Shown: positions 17,236 through 26,365 of the stretch, one piece after another
Position numbering within the stretch: position 1 is the first letter of the stretch
Layout: every line of letters starts with the position of its first letter
Source: Couchioplanes caeruleus
GTDB lineage: Bacteria; Actinomycetota; Actinomycetes; Mycobacteriales; Micromonosporaceae
NCBI RefSeq assembly: GCF_023499255.1
Contig: NZ_CP092183.1
Span: forward strand, 7,684,501 to 7,748,500
DNA: 64,000 bases
Direction of reading: 5' to 3'
Notes under the pieces: model-generated
What the model was told of the DNA's origin: nothing
Seen by the model: only the letters and a program-made list of their open reading frames with translations
Database searches by the model: none
Program-made: the position numbers and the translations under genes

Positions 17236-18474
17236 ATGAGTGTCCTGCAGCAGGCCGCCGAGGCGCGGGTCGCCGCCATCGACCTGGCCGCCGCCACCCG
17301 GTCCGAGAAGGACGCCGCCCTGCTGCTGATGGCGGAGCGGCTCGTCGAGCGGGCCGACGACATCGTCGCCGCCAACGCCGTCGACGTGCAGAACGCGCGT
17401 ACCGCCGGGCAGTCGGACGCCATGGTGGACCGGCTGACGCTGACCGCCGAGCGGGTCGCCGCGATGGCCGACGGCCTGCGGCAGCTGGCCGCCCTGCCCG
17501 ACCCGGTCGGCGACGTGGTCCGCGGCGCGACCCTCGCCAACGGCCTCGAGCTGCGCCAGGTGCGGGTGCCGTTCGGCGTGGTCGGCATCATCTACGAGGG
17601 CCGCCCCAACGTGACCGCCGACGCGGCCGGCATCTGCCTCAAGTCCGGCAACGCGGCGCTGCTGCGCGGCTCCGGCTCGGCGATGAGCTCCAACGCGGCG
17701 ATCGTGTCGGTGCTGCGCAAGGCGGTCGCGGACGCAGGCCTGCCGGCGAACGCGGTCCAGCTGCTCGACGCCACCACCCGCGACTCCGTCAAGGAGCTGA
17801 TGCGCGCCCGCGGCCTCGTCGACGTGCTCATCCCCCGCGGCGGGGCTTCGCTGATCAAGACGGTGGTCGAGGAGTCGACGGTTCCGGTCATCGAGACCGG
17901 CGTCGGCAACTGCCATGTGTACGTGGACGAGTCCGCCGACCTCGAGAAGGCGCTCGGCGTGGTGATGAACTCGAAGACCCAGCGGCTGTCCACCTGCAAC
18001 ACCGCCGAGTCGCTGCTCGTCCACTCGGCGCTGGCCGAGTCGTTCCTGCCGCTCGTGATCGAGGAGCTGATCAGCGCGGGCGTGACGGTCCACGGCGACC
18101 CGCGGGTGGCATCCTTCGACGGCGTGGTCCCGGCGACCGACGAGGACTGGGGCAAGGAATACCTGTCGGCCGACATCTCGGTCGCGGTGGTCGACTCCCT
18201 CGACGACGCGCTCGACCACATCCGCCGCTACGGCACGGGCCACACCGAGGCGATCGTCAGCGAGAGCACGACGGCGGTCCGCCGCTTCGCCGCCCGGGTC
18301 GACGCGGCCGCGGTGATGATCAACGCGTCGACGCGGTTCACGGACGGGGGCGAGTTCGGGTTCGGCGCGGAGATCGGCATCAGCACGCAGAAGCTGCACG
18401 CGCGCGGGCCGATGGGGCTGCCGGAGCTGACCTCGACCAAGTACATCGTCACGGGCAACGGCCACACCCGCTGA
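17236..18474 (+). CDS. proA: Gamma-glutamyl phosphate reductase
   Basis: Second step of proline synthesis: NADPH reduction of gamma-glutamyl phosphate to the semialdehyde (412 aa, standard length). The catalytic cysteine is C254 in [14 protein letters not shown]. Other ALDH-superfamily marks are [30 protein letters not shown] (the family signature split around 112-140) and the C-terminal [26 protein letters not shown]. The start codon lies 30 bp after proB. Confidence 0.97.
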   Translation: MSVLQQAAEARVAAIDLAAATRSEKDAALLLMAERLVERADDIVAANAVDVQNARTAGQSDAMVDRLTLTAERVAAMADGLRQLAALPDPVGDVVRGATLANGLELRQVRVPFGVVGIIYEGRPNVTADAAGICLKSGNAALLRGSGSAMSSNAAIVSVLRKAVADAGLPANAVQLLDATTRDSVKELMRARGLVDVLIPRGGASLIKTVVEESTVPVIETGVGNCHVYVDESADLEKALGVVMNSKTQRLSTCNTAESLLVHSALAESFLPLVIEELISAGVTVHGDPRVASFDGVVPATDEDWGKEYLSADISVAVVDSLDDALDHIRRYGTGHTEAIVSESTTAVRRFAARVDAAAVMINASTRFTDGGEFGFGAEIGISTQKLHARGPMGLPELTSTKYIVTGNGHTR

Positions 18475-18480
18475 CACCCG

Positions 18481-18506
18481 GCCCTGCGGCCCCGGGGCCG
18501 CAGGGC
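18481..18506 (+). terminator. proBA stem-loop terminator
   Basis: A perfect 13-bp inverted repeat, GCCCTGCGGCCCC followed directly by GGGGCCGCAGGGC, lies 6 bp after the proA stop. There is no T-run, as is common in GC-rich actinobacteria. Confidence 0.7.
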
Positions 18507-18878
18507 TGGACTGGGCGCCGGGAAGGCCGCGCCGGGCAGCTGCGTCACGCCCCGCGCCGATCCGCCGGGCCGGACCGTGCGGCGTCGGCGGCGCGGCGCA
18601 GCCGTGAAGCGGGAGGGCTGCGCAGCGCAGCCCTGGCAGCGGGCGCGGGCGGCCCAGCGCGGGCCGGACCGCAGAACAAGCTGGACCGCCAGCGCATGCC
18701 GGGCAGCGCAGCGCAGGCGGAGCCGCCAGCGCAAGCCAGGCCGCGCAGCGCAAGCCGCGCAGCGCAAGCCGCGCAGCGCAAGCCGCGCCGCCAGCGCGAG
18801 GCGCCCGGCAGCGCAACGCGAGCCCGGCAGCACGAGCGCTCAGCGCGGCCCGCGCGCTGAGCGCGCACGAGGGCCGGG
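18507..18878. repeat. Low-complexity GC-rich array between proA and the QW-repeat gene
   Basis: The 372-bp gap is built from variants of a GCGCAGCGC/CCAGCGC motif. Its core is three perfect 14-bp copies of CCGCGCAGCGCAAG at 18741-18754, 18755-18768 and 18769-18782, flanked by degenerate copies. The minus strand stays open in several frames but encodes only Ala/Leu/Arg/Cys repeats with no start context, so I call no gene. The array begins immediately past the stop of the minus-strand gene at 18879. Confidence 0.85.
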
Positions 18879-19685
18879 TCAGCGGCAGGCGCGGATCGCC
18901 GTCAGGGTGATGTTGACGTCGAAGATCGGTCCCTCGTCGCTGTCCCAGCCGCCGTCCGTCCGCTGCGTCTCCGCCAGCCGCTTGCGGGCCGCCTGCACCA
19001 GCCAGTCGTCGCCGAGGTTGACCCGGCGCAGAGCCGCCGCCATGTTCGCCACGTCCGCCGGGGACATGTCGCCCATGCGGTCGCCGAGCACGAGCTGGAT
19101 CCGCGCCGACTCGTAGAAGAACTGCTGTTCGTGGAGGAGTCCCGCCGCGTGCCAGCCGGTGGCGAGGAAGGACGGCCAGCTGCCGTCCGGGCGGAGCTGG
19201 GCGACCACGTGGCGGGCCGCGGCGGCGAGGGTGGTCGCGTACCGGGGTGGGGCGTCGTGGTGGGGGTGGGCCTCGAACTCGGCGACGGTCATCCAGAAGC
19301 CGGCGACCGCGGTCAGGTAGAGGGTGGCTTCCGGATCGCCGGGCATCGCCCACGGCGGCGCTTCCGGGGCGAGGGATTCATCCTCCTGCCAGGTGCCGTC
19401 GCTGCGCTGCACGCCGGCGAGCCAGGCCAGGGCCCGGTCGACCTGGGGACCGCGGAGGCCACCGAGGTCGTCGAGCTCGGAGAGGCGGAAGCAGGTGGCG
19501 TCGATCGACGGTACGGGTCTGTCGCCGCTCGCGGGCCAGCCGCCTTCCGGGGTCTGCCCGCTCTCGATGCGGTCGAGGACGCCGGGCGGCGGTTCGCTGC
19601 CCGTCCTCAGGTACGACAGCCGAGCCCGTTCGACCGGGTCACCGTGCGCTATGACGTACCCGATTGCGGCATCCATGTCGACCAC
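18879..19685 (-). CDS. Prenyltransferase/squalene-oxidase-repeat (QW) protein
   Basis: A 268 aa protein built from alpha/alpha-barrel QW repeats. Examples are GQTPEGGWPAS, QRSDGTWQEDES, LRPDGSWPSF and QRTDGGWDSDEG. These repeats define terpene cyclases and prenyltransferases, but the catalytic DXDD of class II cyclases is not visible, and at under 300 aa it is too short for a full cyclase. A terpenoid-binding or vestigial role is as likely as catalysis. The start is GTG at 19685 or ATG at 19676; neither has a clear Shine-Dalgarno. It stands alone between proBA and moeZ. Confidence 0.8.
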   Translation of the reverse strand: MVDMDAAIGYVIAHGDPVERARLSYLRTGSEPPPGVLDRIESGQTPEGGWPASGDRPVPSIDATCFRLSELDDLGGLRGPQVDRALAWLAGVQRSDGTWQEDESLAPEAPPWAMPGDPEATLYLTAVAGFWMTVAEFEAHPHHDAPPRYATTLAAAARHVVAQLRPDGSWPSFLATGWHAAGLLHEQQFFYESARIQLVLGDRMGDMSPADVANMAAALRRVNLGDDWLVQAARKRLAETQRTDGGWDSDEGPIFDVNITLTAIRACR

Positions 19686-19818
19686 GACGGTGACGCTACA
19701 ACGCGGCCCTGCTTTTCGCCGGATCGTTTCGGTAGTTGTCTATAAGGTCGCTTCCGTCCCGCCCGATCAGGGGACATTGACGGCCGGTGATGAGTACGTC
19801 GTCACGCAAAGCGAACGA

Positions 19819-19845
19819 CCGCTCACCCTCAGCAGGGGTGAGCGG
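19819..19845 (-). terminator. moeZ stem-loop terminator
   Basis: Perfect 10-bp stem CCGCTCACCC / GGGTGAGCGG with a 7-nt loop, 16 bp beyond the moeZ stop. There is no long T-run. Confidence 0.75.
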
Positions 19846-19860
19846 CCGTCCGGAATGACC

Positions 19861-21042
19861 TCAGTACGACGGCAGCGACGGGTCCACCGTGTTGACCCAG
19901 GAGACGATGCCACCCTGGACGTGCACGGCGTCCTTGAAGCCGGCCGCCTTGAGTGCCGCGAGCGCCTCCGCCGAGCGCACACCCGACTTGCAGTGCAGCA
20001 CGATCTGGCGGTCCTGCGGGAAGCGGGACAGCGCCTCCCCGGAGAGGATCTCGCCCTTGGGGATCAGCGTCGCGCCCGGGATCCGGTTGATCTCCCACTC
20101 GGCCGGCTCGCGGACGTCGACCAGGAACATGTCCTTACCGGAGTCCTGCCACTCCTTGAGCTCCTTGGCCGTGATCGTCGCGTTGAGGGTGGCCTCCTGC
20201 GCCTCGGTGGAGACGGCGCCGCAGAAGTCCTCGTAGTCCTCGAGCAGGTCGGTGACCGTCGGGTTCTCGCCGCAGAGCGCGCAGTTCGGGTCCTTGCGAA
20301 CCTTGATCTTGCGGTACTCCATCTCGAGGGCGTCGTAGACCATCAGCCGGCCGACCAGCGGCTCGCCGATGCCGGCGATGAGCTTGATCGCCTCGTTGAC
20401 CTGGATCGAGCCGATCGACGCGCAGAGCACGCCGAGCACGCCGCCCTCGGCGCAGGACGGCACCATGCCGGGCGGCGGGGGCTCCGGGTAGAGGCACCGG
20501 TAGCAGGGGCCGTACTCCTCCCAGAACACCGACGCCTGGCCGTCGAAGCGGTAGATCGAACCCCAGACGTACGGCTTGCCGAGCAGCACCGCGGCATCGT
20601 TGACCATGTAGCGGGTCGCGAAGTTGTCGGTGCCGTCGACGATGAGGTCGTACCGGCTGAAGATCTCTCTGACGTTGTCGCGGTCCAGCGCGGTGTTGTG
20701 GATGACCACGTTCACCAGCGGGTTGATCTCGCGGATGCTCGCCGCCGCGGACTCGGCCTTGGGGCGGCCCACGTCGGAGACCCCGTGGATGACCTGCCGC
20801 TGCAGGTTGGACTCGTCGACGGTGTCGAAGTCCACGATGCCGAGCGTGCCGACCCCGGCCGCGGCCAGGTACAGCAGCGCCGGCGAGCCCAGGCCGCCCG
20901 CGCCCACGACGAGCACCTTGGCGTTCTTCAGCCGCTTCTGACCGTCCATCCCGACGTCGGGAATGATGAGATGACGCGAGTAGCGCCGGATCTCATCGAC
21001 GGACAGCTCGGCGGCCGGCTCGACGAGCGGGGGCAGTGACAC
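19861..21042 (-). CDS. moeZ: Adenylyltransferase/sulfurtransferase MoeZ (ThiF-rhodanese fusion)
   Basis: A 393 aa activator of ubiquitin-like sulfur carriers used for molybdopterin, cysteine and thio-compound biosynthesis. The ThiF/MoeB domain covers about 15-260. It has the ATP motif VVGAGGLGSP (46-54), structural zinc cysteines C180, C183, C254 and C257 (CYRC, CALC), and the conserved PSCAEGGVLG. The rhodanese domain covers about 285-393, with the persulfide-forming loop HCKSGVRS (C351). The domain order matches mycobacterial MoeZ. It is the first member of a block with DUF3152, TetR, DUF3107 and RhlE genes. Confidence 0.95.
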   Translation of the reverse strand: MSLPPLVEPAAELSVDEIRRYSRHLIIPDVGMDGQKRLKNAKVLVVGAGGLGSPALLYLAAAGVGTLGIVDFDTVDESNLQRQVIHGVSDVGRPKAESAAASIREINPLVNVVIHNTALDRDNVREIFSRYDLIVDGTDNFATRYMVNDAAVLLGKPYVWGSIYRFDGQASVFWEEYGPCYRCLYPEPPPPGMVPSCAEGGVLGVLCASIGSIQVNEAIKLIAGIGEPLVGRLMVYDALEMEYRKIKVRKDPNCALCGENPTVTDLLEDYEDFCGAVSTEAQEATLNATITAKELKEWQDSGKDMFLVDVREPAEWEINRIPGATLIPKGEILSGEALSRFPQDRQIVLHCKSGVRSAEALAALKAAGFKDAVHVQGGIVSWVNTVDPSLPSY

Positions 21043-21153
21043 GGTGAACTCCCCGGGTTGACGGAAGGTGCGGCCACCATTGTTGCTCGTGAATCGCCGT
21101 CATGGGCATGACGTGGACCACCGGCCCGGCATGCGGGAAACGGGAATCAAAGC

Positions 21154-21273
21154 TCACCCGCCGGGGTTGCCGCCGCGCACCGTCTCGGCCGCCACGAACA
21201 CCGCGACGGCGAGCGTGAACAGGATCAGCGCCGTGATCAACCGGCGTCGCAGGTACGGGCGCATCTTCTCCAT
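21154..21273 (-). CDS. 39-residue single-pass membrane protein
   Basis: A short open frame beginning MEKMRPYLRRRLITALILFT and ending in a Gly/Asn/Pro tail. It has a basic N-terminus and one hydrophobic helix (about 12-28), so it should insert with the positive end inside the cell. It is preceded by a weak ribosome site and lies between moeZ and the DUF3152 gene on the same strand. Codon use is normal for the genome. I do not know a named family. Conservation beside moeZ would be the deciding test. Confidence 0.55.
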   Translation of the reverse strand: MEKMRPYLRRRLITALILFTLAVAVFVAAETVRGGNPGG

Positions 21274-21330
21274 GACACGGTCAGGGTGCCAGAGCCCACC
21301 CGCCGGGACGGGGCATTTGCCCCGAAAGCA

Positions 21331-22164
21331 TCAGAGCGACGGACCCTGGAAGAGACGGTTGTCGCGGCGGGGCCACGCGTACGGCACACAGCCGCGCAGC
21401 GTCAGCGTCTGCTGCACCATCACCGGCGCCGGACCGCCGCGCTGGGGACAGCCCTGGTGGCCGTGGCCCAGCTCGTGGCCGACCTCGTGGTTGACGACGT
21501 ACTGGCGGTAGACCGGCAGCGGGACCTTCGCGGCGACGTACGGCGGAGCCGACAGCCGCCACCGGTCCAGGTTGATGATCGCCCGACCGGTCGTCCGGCA
21601 CGACGTGTACGGCCGCCCGCCCACCGTGATGTTGACGCCCCCGGCACGGCACATCCGCCCGGCGGTGTCCCGGGTCGCCAGGAACACGGTGAAGTCCGCC
21701 TTTTCCCCCACCGGTACGCGCTGCAGCCGCAGCCGCCCGTCCCCGGTCCAGCTGCGCCGGTCGCCGAGCGTGGCCTCGACCAGGGCGGCGAAGGCCACCA
21801 CGTCCTCGCCGCTGCCCCGTTCCACCGCCACGCGGAAACGGCGTACCGCTCCCGCCGTACCCAGAATCCTGCCGCGGCCCGGCGCGTACGCGAATGTGCC
21901 GGACCCGCGGATCGGCAGCGCGACCGAGGTCCGTGGCCGGGGCGGCGGCGGGGTGGACGGAACCGCCGAGGCCGACGGCGCGGACGTGGCCGCCAGAGCG
22001 GGCGCCGGAACGGCCGCGGACGCGACCGGCATCGGGACGGGCGGCCCGGACGCCCAGACGGTGGGTAACAGCAGGCCACCGGCCACGAGCAGCGCCGCCA
22101 CCATGACGGCGGCGAACCAGATGCGGCGGCGCCGGTCGATCACGGGAACACGGGTGTCGATCAT
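21331..22164 (-). CDS. DUF3152 secreted metalloprotease-like protein
   Basis: A 277 aa exported protein. A cytoplasmic basic segment (RRRRIWF) leads into one transmembrane or signal helix (about 15-38). A Pro/Ala-rich linker follows, then the DUF3152 domain from about residue 85. The domain contains NHEVGHELGHGHQGCP, which fits a zinc HExxHxxGxxH protease site with HEVGHELGHGH. Cysteines in CRAGG, SCRTTG and GCPQRG may form disulfides. The usual actinobacterial context (next to moeZ and a TetR-DUF3107 pair) is kept. Proteolysis has not, to my knowledge, been shown. Confidence 0.9.
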   Translation of the reverse strand: MIDTRVPVIDRRRRIWFAAVMVAALLVAGGLLLPTVWASGPPVPMPVASAAVPAPALAATSAPSASAVPSTPPPPRPRTSVALPIRGSGTFAYAPGRGRILGTAGAVRRFRVAVERGSGEDVVAFAALVEATLGDRRSWTGDGRLRLQRVPVGEKADFTVFLATRDTAGRMCRAGGVNITVGGRPYTSCRTTGRAIINLDRWRLSAPPYVAAKVPLPVYRQYVVNHEVGHELGHGHQGCPQRGGPAPVMVQQTLTLRGCVPYAWPRRDNRLFQGPSL

Positions 22165-22229
22165 TTGCCCGCCAGCGTGCCACATCACGGGTGCGGAAGC
22201 GGCGGAGTGGTTGGATCGGGGCCTTGTGC

Positions 22230-23189
22230 TCAGGCGACCGGGGAGGCGACGTCCTCCAGCAGGCCGACGATCGCGCGGGCGACCAGCCGGGGCACCTCCA
22301 TCTGCGCCACGTGCCCCACGCCGGGCAGGATCAGCAGCCGGCTGTCCGGGATCACCTTCGCCACCTGCGCCGGCACCCGCGGGTCCACCAGCTCGTCCTT
22401 CAGGCCGCCGACGACGAGCGTCGGCGCGGCGATGCGAGCGGCGAGCCGCCACTGCGAGTTCACCCCCGGCAGGTACGCCCGCAGGAAGCTCGACACCAGC
22501 CCGCGCAACGTCCCCGTGTACGCCTTCGAATAGTGCGCGACCGTGTACCGGAGCTTGATCTCCTCGATCGCCTCGGCCCGGCGCTGCGCGCTGACCTTGG
22601 TGGTGTCGCCGAAGCACGCCAGCAGCACCTGCTCGGCCATCTCCTCGGCGGTCATCCGGGCCATGCCCCACGCGATGATCCGGTCGGCCCTGGGCAGGGC
22701 GAGCACCGGCAGCACCGGCCCCTGGGCCGTACGCCGGGGGTCCAGGAACGGCATCGCCGGGCTGATCAGGGTGAGGGTGCGCACCAGGTCGGGGCGCAGC
22801 GCCGCCACCCGTACGCAGATCGACCCGCCGAGCGAGTTGCCGACCAGGTGGACCGCGCCGCGCCCGGAGTGCTCCAGGAAGCCGATGAGCCGGTCGGCGA
22901 ACGCGGCGATCGAGTAACGCCGGCTCGGGTCGCTGTAGCCGAACCCGGGCAGGTCCACGGCCTGGGCGTCGAAGCGGTCGGCGAGCAGCCCGGCGAGATC
23001 GGTGAAGTTCTGCGAGGAGCCACCGAGGCCGTGCACGTACACCGCGGGTTCGGCGCCGGGCGTGGTCGGTGGGGTGTCGCGGACGTGCAGCATCGCGCCG
23101 TCGATCATCACTGTGCGGGCCGGCCACGGCGGTGGCAGGGCCCCGTCCGGCGGCAGGACCTCGTCCGCCGCGAGTTTCGCGCCCTTCAT
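22230..23189 (-). CDS. Alpha/beta hydrolase
   Basis: A 319 aa alpha/beta-hydrolase-fold protein. VYVHGLGGSSQNFTDLAGLL provides the HG oxyanion region. The nucleophile elbow is GNSLGGS (Ser near 119). The acid is probably the Asp in VVGGLKDELVD, and the base is the His in LPGVGHVAQMEVP. All triad parts are therefore present. The substrate is unknown; esterase or lipase activity is the default expectation. The start overlaps the stop of the upstream proline-rich gene by one base (TGATG), so the two are translated together. Confidence 0.9.
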   Translation of the reverse strand: MKGAKLAADEVLPPDGALPPPWPARTVMIDGAMLHVRDTPPTTPGAEPAVYVHGLGGSSQNFTDLAGLLADRFDAQAVDLPGFGYSDPSRRYSIAAFADRLIGFLEHSGRGAVHLVGNSLGGSICVRVAALRPDLVRTLTLISPAMPFLDPRRTAQGPVLPVLALPRADRIIAWGMARMTAEEMAEQVLLACFGDTTKVSAQRRAEAIEEIKLRYTVAHYSKAYTGTLRGLVSSFLRAYLPGVNSQWRLAARIAAPTLVVGGLKDELVDPRVPAQVAKVIPDSRLLILPGVGHVAQMEVPRLVARAIVGLLEDVASPVA

Positions 23190-25243
23190 CAGGACAAGAG
23201 TGCCTCGAGCCGCCGGTTGACGGCCGCCAGAGTGGCGCGGACCATGGCGTGCCGATCGTCACCGGTCACGACGGCCGAGCCGGCGAGCTGCTCCACCCAG
23301 CCGTCGGTGGCGAGCAGGACGACCACCACGGCCACCTGGATCGAGCCGAACGGCACGGCCGCCGCGTGCTCGACGAAGCACTTCGCCGGGCCGTCGGCGT
23401 GGTCCGAGTGGGTGAGCAGGTCGTCGACCGCCGTGGCGGTGGCCATCGCGCAGAGCCGCAGCAGGTAGCCGTCCACCGCCGGGCCGGTCGCCTCCCCCGC
23501 CGCGGCCTGGCCGCCGACGGTCAGCTGGACCCGTACGGTCGCCTCGCTGCCGAAGGTGTTGACCTGGACGTTCTCGATCATCACCCGCGGGCCGGGGCGC
23601 TCCCCGGGCTCGAGCAGCGGCCGGGGCGGGGCCGGGTCGATCCCGGTGGGCATGCGCTGCGCCGCGGGAGGACTCGCCATCGGGGCGGGTGCGGGCATCG
23701 GCGCAGGGCCGGGAGATGTCGCGGGAGCCGGCATCGTGGCGGCGCCGGGCGGCGTGGCCCGCCCGGCCGGGTTGGGCTGCGAGGGCACGAACGGCGCCGG
23801 CGCGACAGGCGGCGCGGAGGCCTGGGCGGCCGACGAGGTGCGGGTCGGCAGCGCCCGGGTGGTGGCCTGCGCGGGCGGCGCGGACCGGGGCGCCGGGGCC
23901 GGGGGCGCCTCCTCGGGCGTGCGCGCGGGCGCGAGCGGCGAGGCGCCCTGCATGGCGGCGTCCAGGCCCATGCGGTCCTGCAGCAGGCGGGCGACCTGCC
24001 GGCTCACCTCGGCCGGGTCGGCGCCCTCGGCGAGGTCCAGCCGCAGGCTGTGGGCACCGGCGGGGGTGGTCCGCAGCGCGGCGTCCCGCACGCCCTCGAC
24101 CTCACGGACCGCCTCCAGGATCGCGTTGACGTCGAACCCGTCCTGCCGCTCCTGCGGTGCCAGCGCGTCCTCGCGGCGCAGATGCGTCGCGATCCGCGCC
24201 AGCGCGGGGGTCTCGGCCGAGGGCTCCACGGACGGCGGCTCCGGGACGGTGGGCACGTCCGGCTGGGCCGGCACGCGCTGCGGCAACGCGGCGAAGGGCG
24301 GCTTCCCGGTGGTGCCGGCGCCGGGGTCGCCGGCGGGCCGTCCGGGAAACGCCGGCTGCGGGGATTCGTACGGCAGCCGGCGCGGAAAGCTGGAGGGATC
24401 GTACGACGGCCGCCCGAGCCCTTGATCGCCGGAACGTGACTGGTCGGTAGCTTCCGGCGTGCCGACCCGGGGCATGCCCTCGGCCGGGGTCGGCGGGTCC
24501 AGCGCATGCCGCGCGGACTCGGCGGTCGTCCACTCGGTGCGCCGGCCACCCGGGGTCGCGGGCCGCACGGCGGGGAACGACGCGCGCTGCTGGGCGGCCT
24601 GGGGCCGGGCCGCGTCGTCGAGATCGCCCTCGTACGGGTACGGCGGCGCGCTGGCCGGCAGGGTCGGCGGGACGCCGCGCAGCTCGTTGCCTTCCTGACC
24701 GCCGTGCAGCAGCTCGGGCGAGAGCGGGTCGGGGCGCGGCGGCGGCACGGGCGAGAGCGGGGCCGTACGCGGCGGGAGCACGGGCGACAGCGGGGCCGCA
24801 CGCGGCGGTTCGGCCGCTCGGGGCTCGTCCTGGTGCGGCTCGCCCCCGTTGGGCGAGAGGTGCGAGAGCAGATCGTCGTAGCGCGAGCGGCTGTCGGACC
24901 AGCGCGGCGAAGCGGCATTCTCCAGCCGCGGCGGTGACCCGTCGGCAGGAGGCGCGGGCGACTGCTGCGCGGGGGTGAACGACGGCGGCGGCGGCGCGGC
25001 CGCGAACGGGCGGATGTCACCCGATGGTGGGTCGGTCGGGAGGGGGCGGGTGAACGGGCGCACCTCCGTCGCGGGGCGGCGCCACGCCGGGACCTCGGCT
25101 TCCGGGTCCAGCGCGGCACCCGCGTTGGACCAGGGGCTCTCCCGCGCGGCCCATCCGTTCAACAGGGTGCGATCACGCGACTCGGCACCGGCACCGCCCT
25201 CGGCGGCCCCGGCGTCACCGGAATGCCCTGTTTCGTCCACCAC
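23189..25243 (-). CDS. Large disordered protein with two small C-terminal domains, unknown function
   Basis: A 684 aa cytoplasmic protein. Residues 1-380 are low-complexity and rich in Pro, Ala, Arg and Ser, with repeated acidic/basic patches. A small folded domain follows (DGFDVNAILEAVREVEGVRD through LRLDLAEGADPAEVSRQVARL, about 375-435), reminiscent of an ACT- or CBS-like beta-alpha-beta unit. After a second Pro/Ala linker comes a compact C-terminal domain from about 540 (PRVMIENVQVNTFGSEATVRVQL ... AVVVVLLATDGWVEQLAGSAVV). That domain resembles the allosteric domain of LeuA-type proteins. I do not know its function. It shares a one-base overlap with the hydrolase downstream. Confidence 0.8.
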   Translation of the reverse strand: MVDETGHSGDAGAAEGGAGAESRDRTLLNGWAARESPWSNAGAALDPEAEVPAWRRPATEVRPFTRPLPTDPPSGDIRPFAAAPPPPSFTPAQQSPAPPADGSPPRLENAASPRWSDSRSRYDDLLSHLSPNGGEPHQDEPRAAEPPRAAPLSPVLPPRTAPLSPVPPPRPDPLSPELLHGGQEGNELRGVPPTLPASAPPYPYEGDLDDAARPQAAQQRASFPAVRPATPGGRRTEWTTAESARHALDPPTPAEGMPRVGTPEATDQSRSGDQGLGRPSYDPSSFPRRLPYESPQPAFPGRPAGDPGAGTTGKPPFAALPQRVPAQPDVPTVPEPPSVEPSAETPALARIATHLRREDALAPQERQDGFDVNAILEAVREVEGVRDAALRTTPAGAHSLRLDLAEGADPAEVSRQVARLLQDRMGLDAAMQGASPLAPARTPEEAPPAPAPRSAPPAQATTRALPTRTSSAAQASAPPVAPAPFVPSQPNPAGRATPPGAATMPAPATSPGPAPMPAPAPMASPPAAQRMPTGIDPAPPRPLLEPGERPGPRVMIENVQVNTFGSEATVRVQLTVGGQAAAGEATGPAVDGYLLRLCAMATATAVDDLLTHSDHADGPAKCFVEHAAAVPFGSIQVAVVVVLLATDGWVEQLAGSAVVTGDDRHAMVRATLAAVNRRLEALLS

Positions 25244-25400
25244 GCGCTCCTCGCTTGCCCCCCGCTGAGGCTACCGTGTGGTTGCAGTGGCGATAAGTTG
25301 CAGCGTCGCGACAATTGCCCGCCCGGAACGCGACAGACGACGAACCGGGCAATCCGCGTCGCTTCCAGCGCGGTGGGATTCGAGCTCGGAGGATTGTGAC

Positions 25401-26063
25401 ATGACTGCTGCGTCCGGCGGGGCACAGACGGCGGGGCGCCCGACGCGCCTGCCGCGCTCCGCGCGCCGTAAGCAACTGCTTGCCGCCGCGCAGCAGATCT
25501 TCGTGGCCCAGGGCTACCACGCCGCCGCCATGGACGAGATCGCCGAGCGGGCGGGGGTTTCGAAGCCCGTGCTCTACCAGCACTTCCCCGGCAAGCTGGA
25601 GCTCTATCTGGCCCTGCTGGACACGCACTGCGACGCGATAATCGCCAAGGTACGCGGCGCGATGCTGGCCACCCCGGACAACAAGGAGCGGGTCAAGGGC
25701 GCCGTACGGGCGTACTTCGACTTCATGGACCACGAGAGCGAGGCGTTCCGTCTCGTCTTCGAGTCCGACCTGCGCAACGACCCCCAGGTGCGCGAACGGG
25801 TGGAGCGGGTCGAGCAGGGCTGCATCGCCGCGGTCACCGACACGGTGGTCGCCGACACCGGGCTGACCCAGGCGAAGGCCGAACTGCTCGCCGCGGGGCT
25901 GGTCGGGGTCTCCGGCCAGGCGGCCCAGTACTGGCTGGCGACCGGCCGCCAGGTCGCGAAGGACGAGGCGGAAGCCCTGGTCGCGGCCCTGATCTGGCGG
26001 GGCATCGCGACCTTCCCGCTGCAGGGTGAGTCAACGCCGGGAACGTCTGCGGAAATCGGCTAG
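25401..26063 (+). CDS. TetR-family transcriptional regulator
   Basis: A 220 aa regulator. The N-terminal DNA-binding region includes RRKQLLAAAQQIFVAQGYHAAAMDEIAERAGVSKPVLYQHFPGKLELY, a textbook TetR helix-turn-helix with the YQHF motif. The ATG at 25401 follows GGAGGATTGTGAC, which decides the start. It is divergent from the disordered-protein gene and 36 bp upstream of the DUF3107 gene. This TetR-DUF3107 pairing is characteristic of actinobacteria (Rv3208-Rv3208A in M. tuberculosis, from memory). Confidence 0.93.
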   Translation: MTAASGGAQTAGRPTRLPRSARRKQLLAAAQQIFVAQGYHAAAMDEIAERAGVSKPVLYQHFPGKLELYLALLDTHCDAIIAKVRGAMLATPDNKERVKGAVRAYFDFMDHESEAFRLVFESDLRNDPQVRERVERVEQGCIAAVTDTVVADTGLTQAKAELLAAGLVGVSGQAAQYWLATGRQVAKDEAEALVAALIWRGIATFPLQGESTPGTSAEIG

Positions 26064-26099
26064 CCTTCATGTCGGAAGACTGCTGAGAGGGAGGGCCCC

Positions 26100-26324
26100 G
26101 TGGAGGTCAAGATCGGCGTGCAGCACGCCCCGCGTGAGCTGGCGCTGGAGAGTGCGCAGACGCCGGCCGAGGTCGAGCAGGTGGTGACCGAGGCACTGGC
26201 CAAGGACAGCGTCCTGACCCTGACCGACGAGAAGGGCCGCAAGGTGATCGTGCCGATCGCCAAGGTGGCCTACGTGGAGATCGCCGAGAGCAACACCCGC
26301 CCGTTCGGCTTCACCACGCGATAA
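26100..26324 (+). CDS. DUF3107 small conserved protein
   Basis: A 74 aa protein: VKIGVQHAPRELALESAQTP, then a central LTLTDEKGRKVIVPIAKVAYVEI and a terminal RPFGF. Length and sequence match the actinobacterial DUF3107 family. Its function is unknown, though the fold looks like a small beta-alpha ATP-binding or RNA-associated module. GTG at 26100 is preceded by GAGAGGGAGG. The gene lies between the TetR and RNA helicase genes, and is separated from the latter by a terminator. Confidence 0.92.
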   Translation: MEVKIGVQHAPRELALESAQTPAEVEQVVTEALAKDSVLTLTDEKGRKVIVPIAKVAYVEIAESNTRPFGFTTR

Positions 26325-26345
26325 GCACGCGCAGCACCGGCGACC

Positions 26346-26365
26346 AGGGGGCCCTCGGGCCCCCT
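26346..26365 (+). terminator. Stem-loop terminator after DUF3107
   Basis: AGGGGGCCC-TC-GGGCCCCCT, a 9-bp GC stem starting 21 bp after the DUF3107 stop. There is no T-run. Confidence 0.7.

Noticed and set aside
18228..18868. Minus-strand open frames of Ala/Leu/Arg/Cys repeats beside proA
   Set aside because: They overlap proA or the GC-rich repeat block, and their composition is that of the repeat; no start context.
9705..19353. Very long open frames opposite the decarboxylase, MFS, GGT and proBA genes
   Set aside because: They are Arg/Pro/Gly-rich by-products of GC-rich third positions and run through several well-recognised genes.
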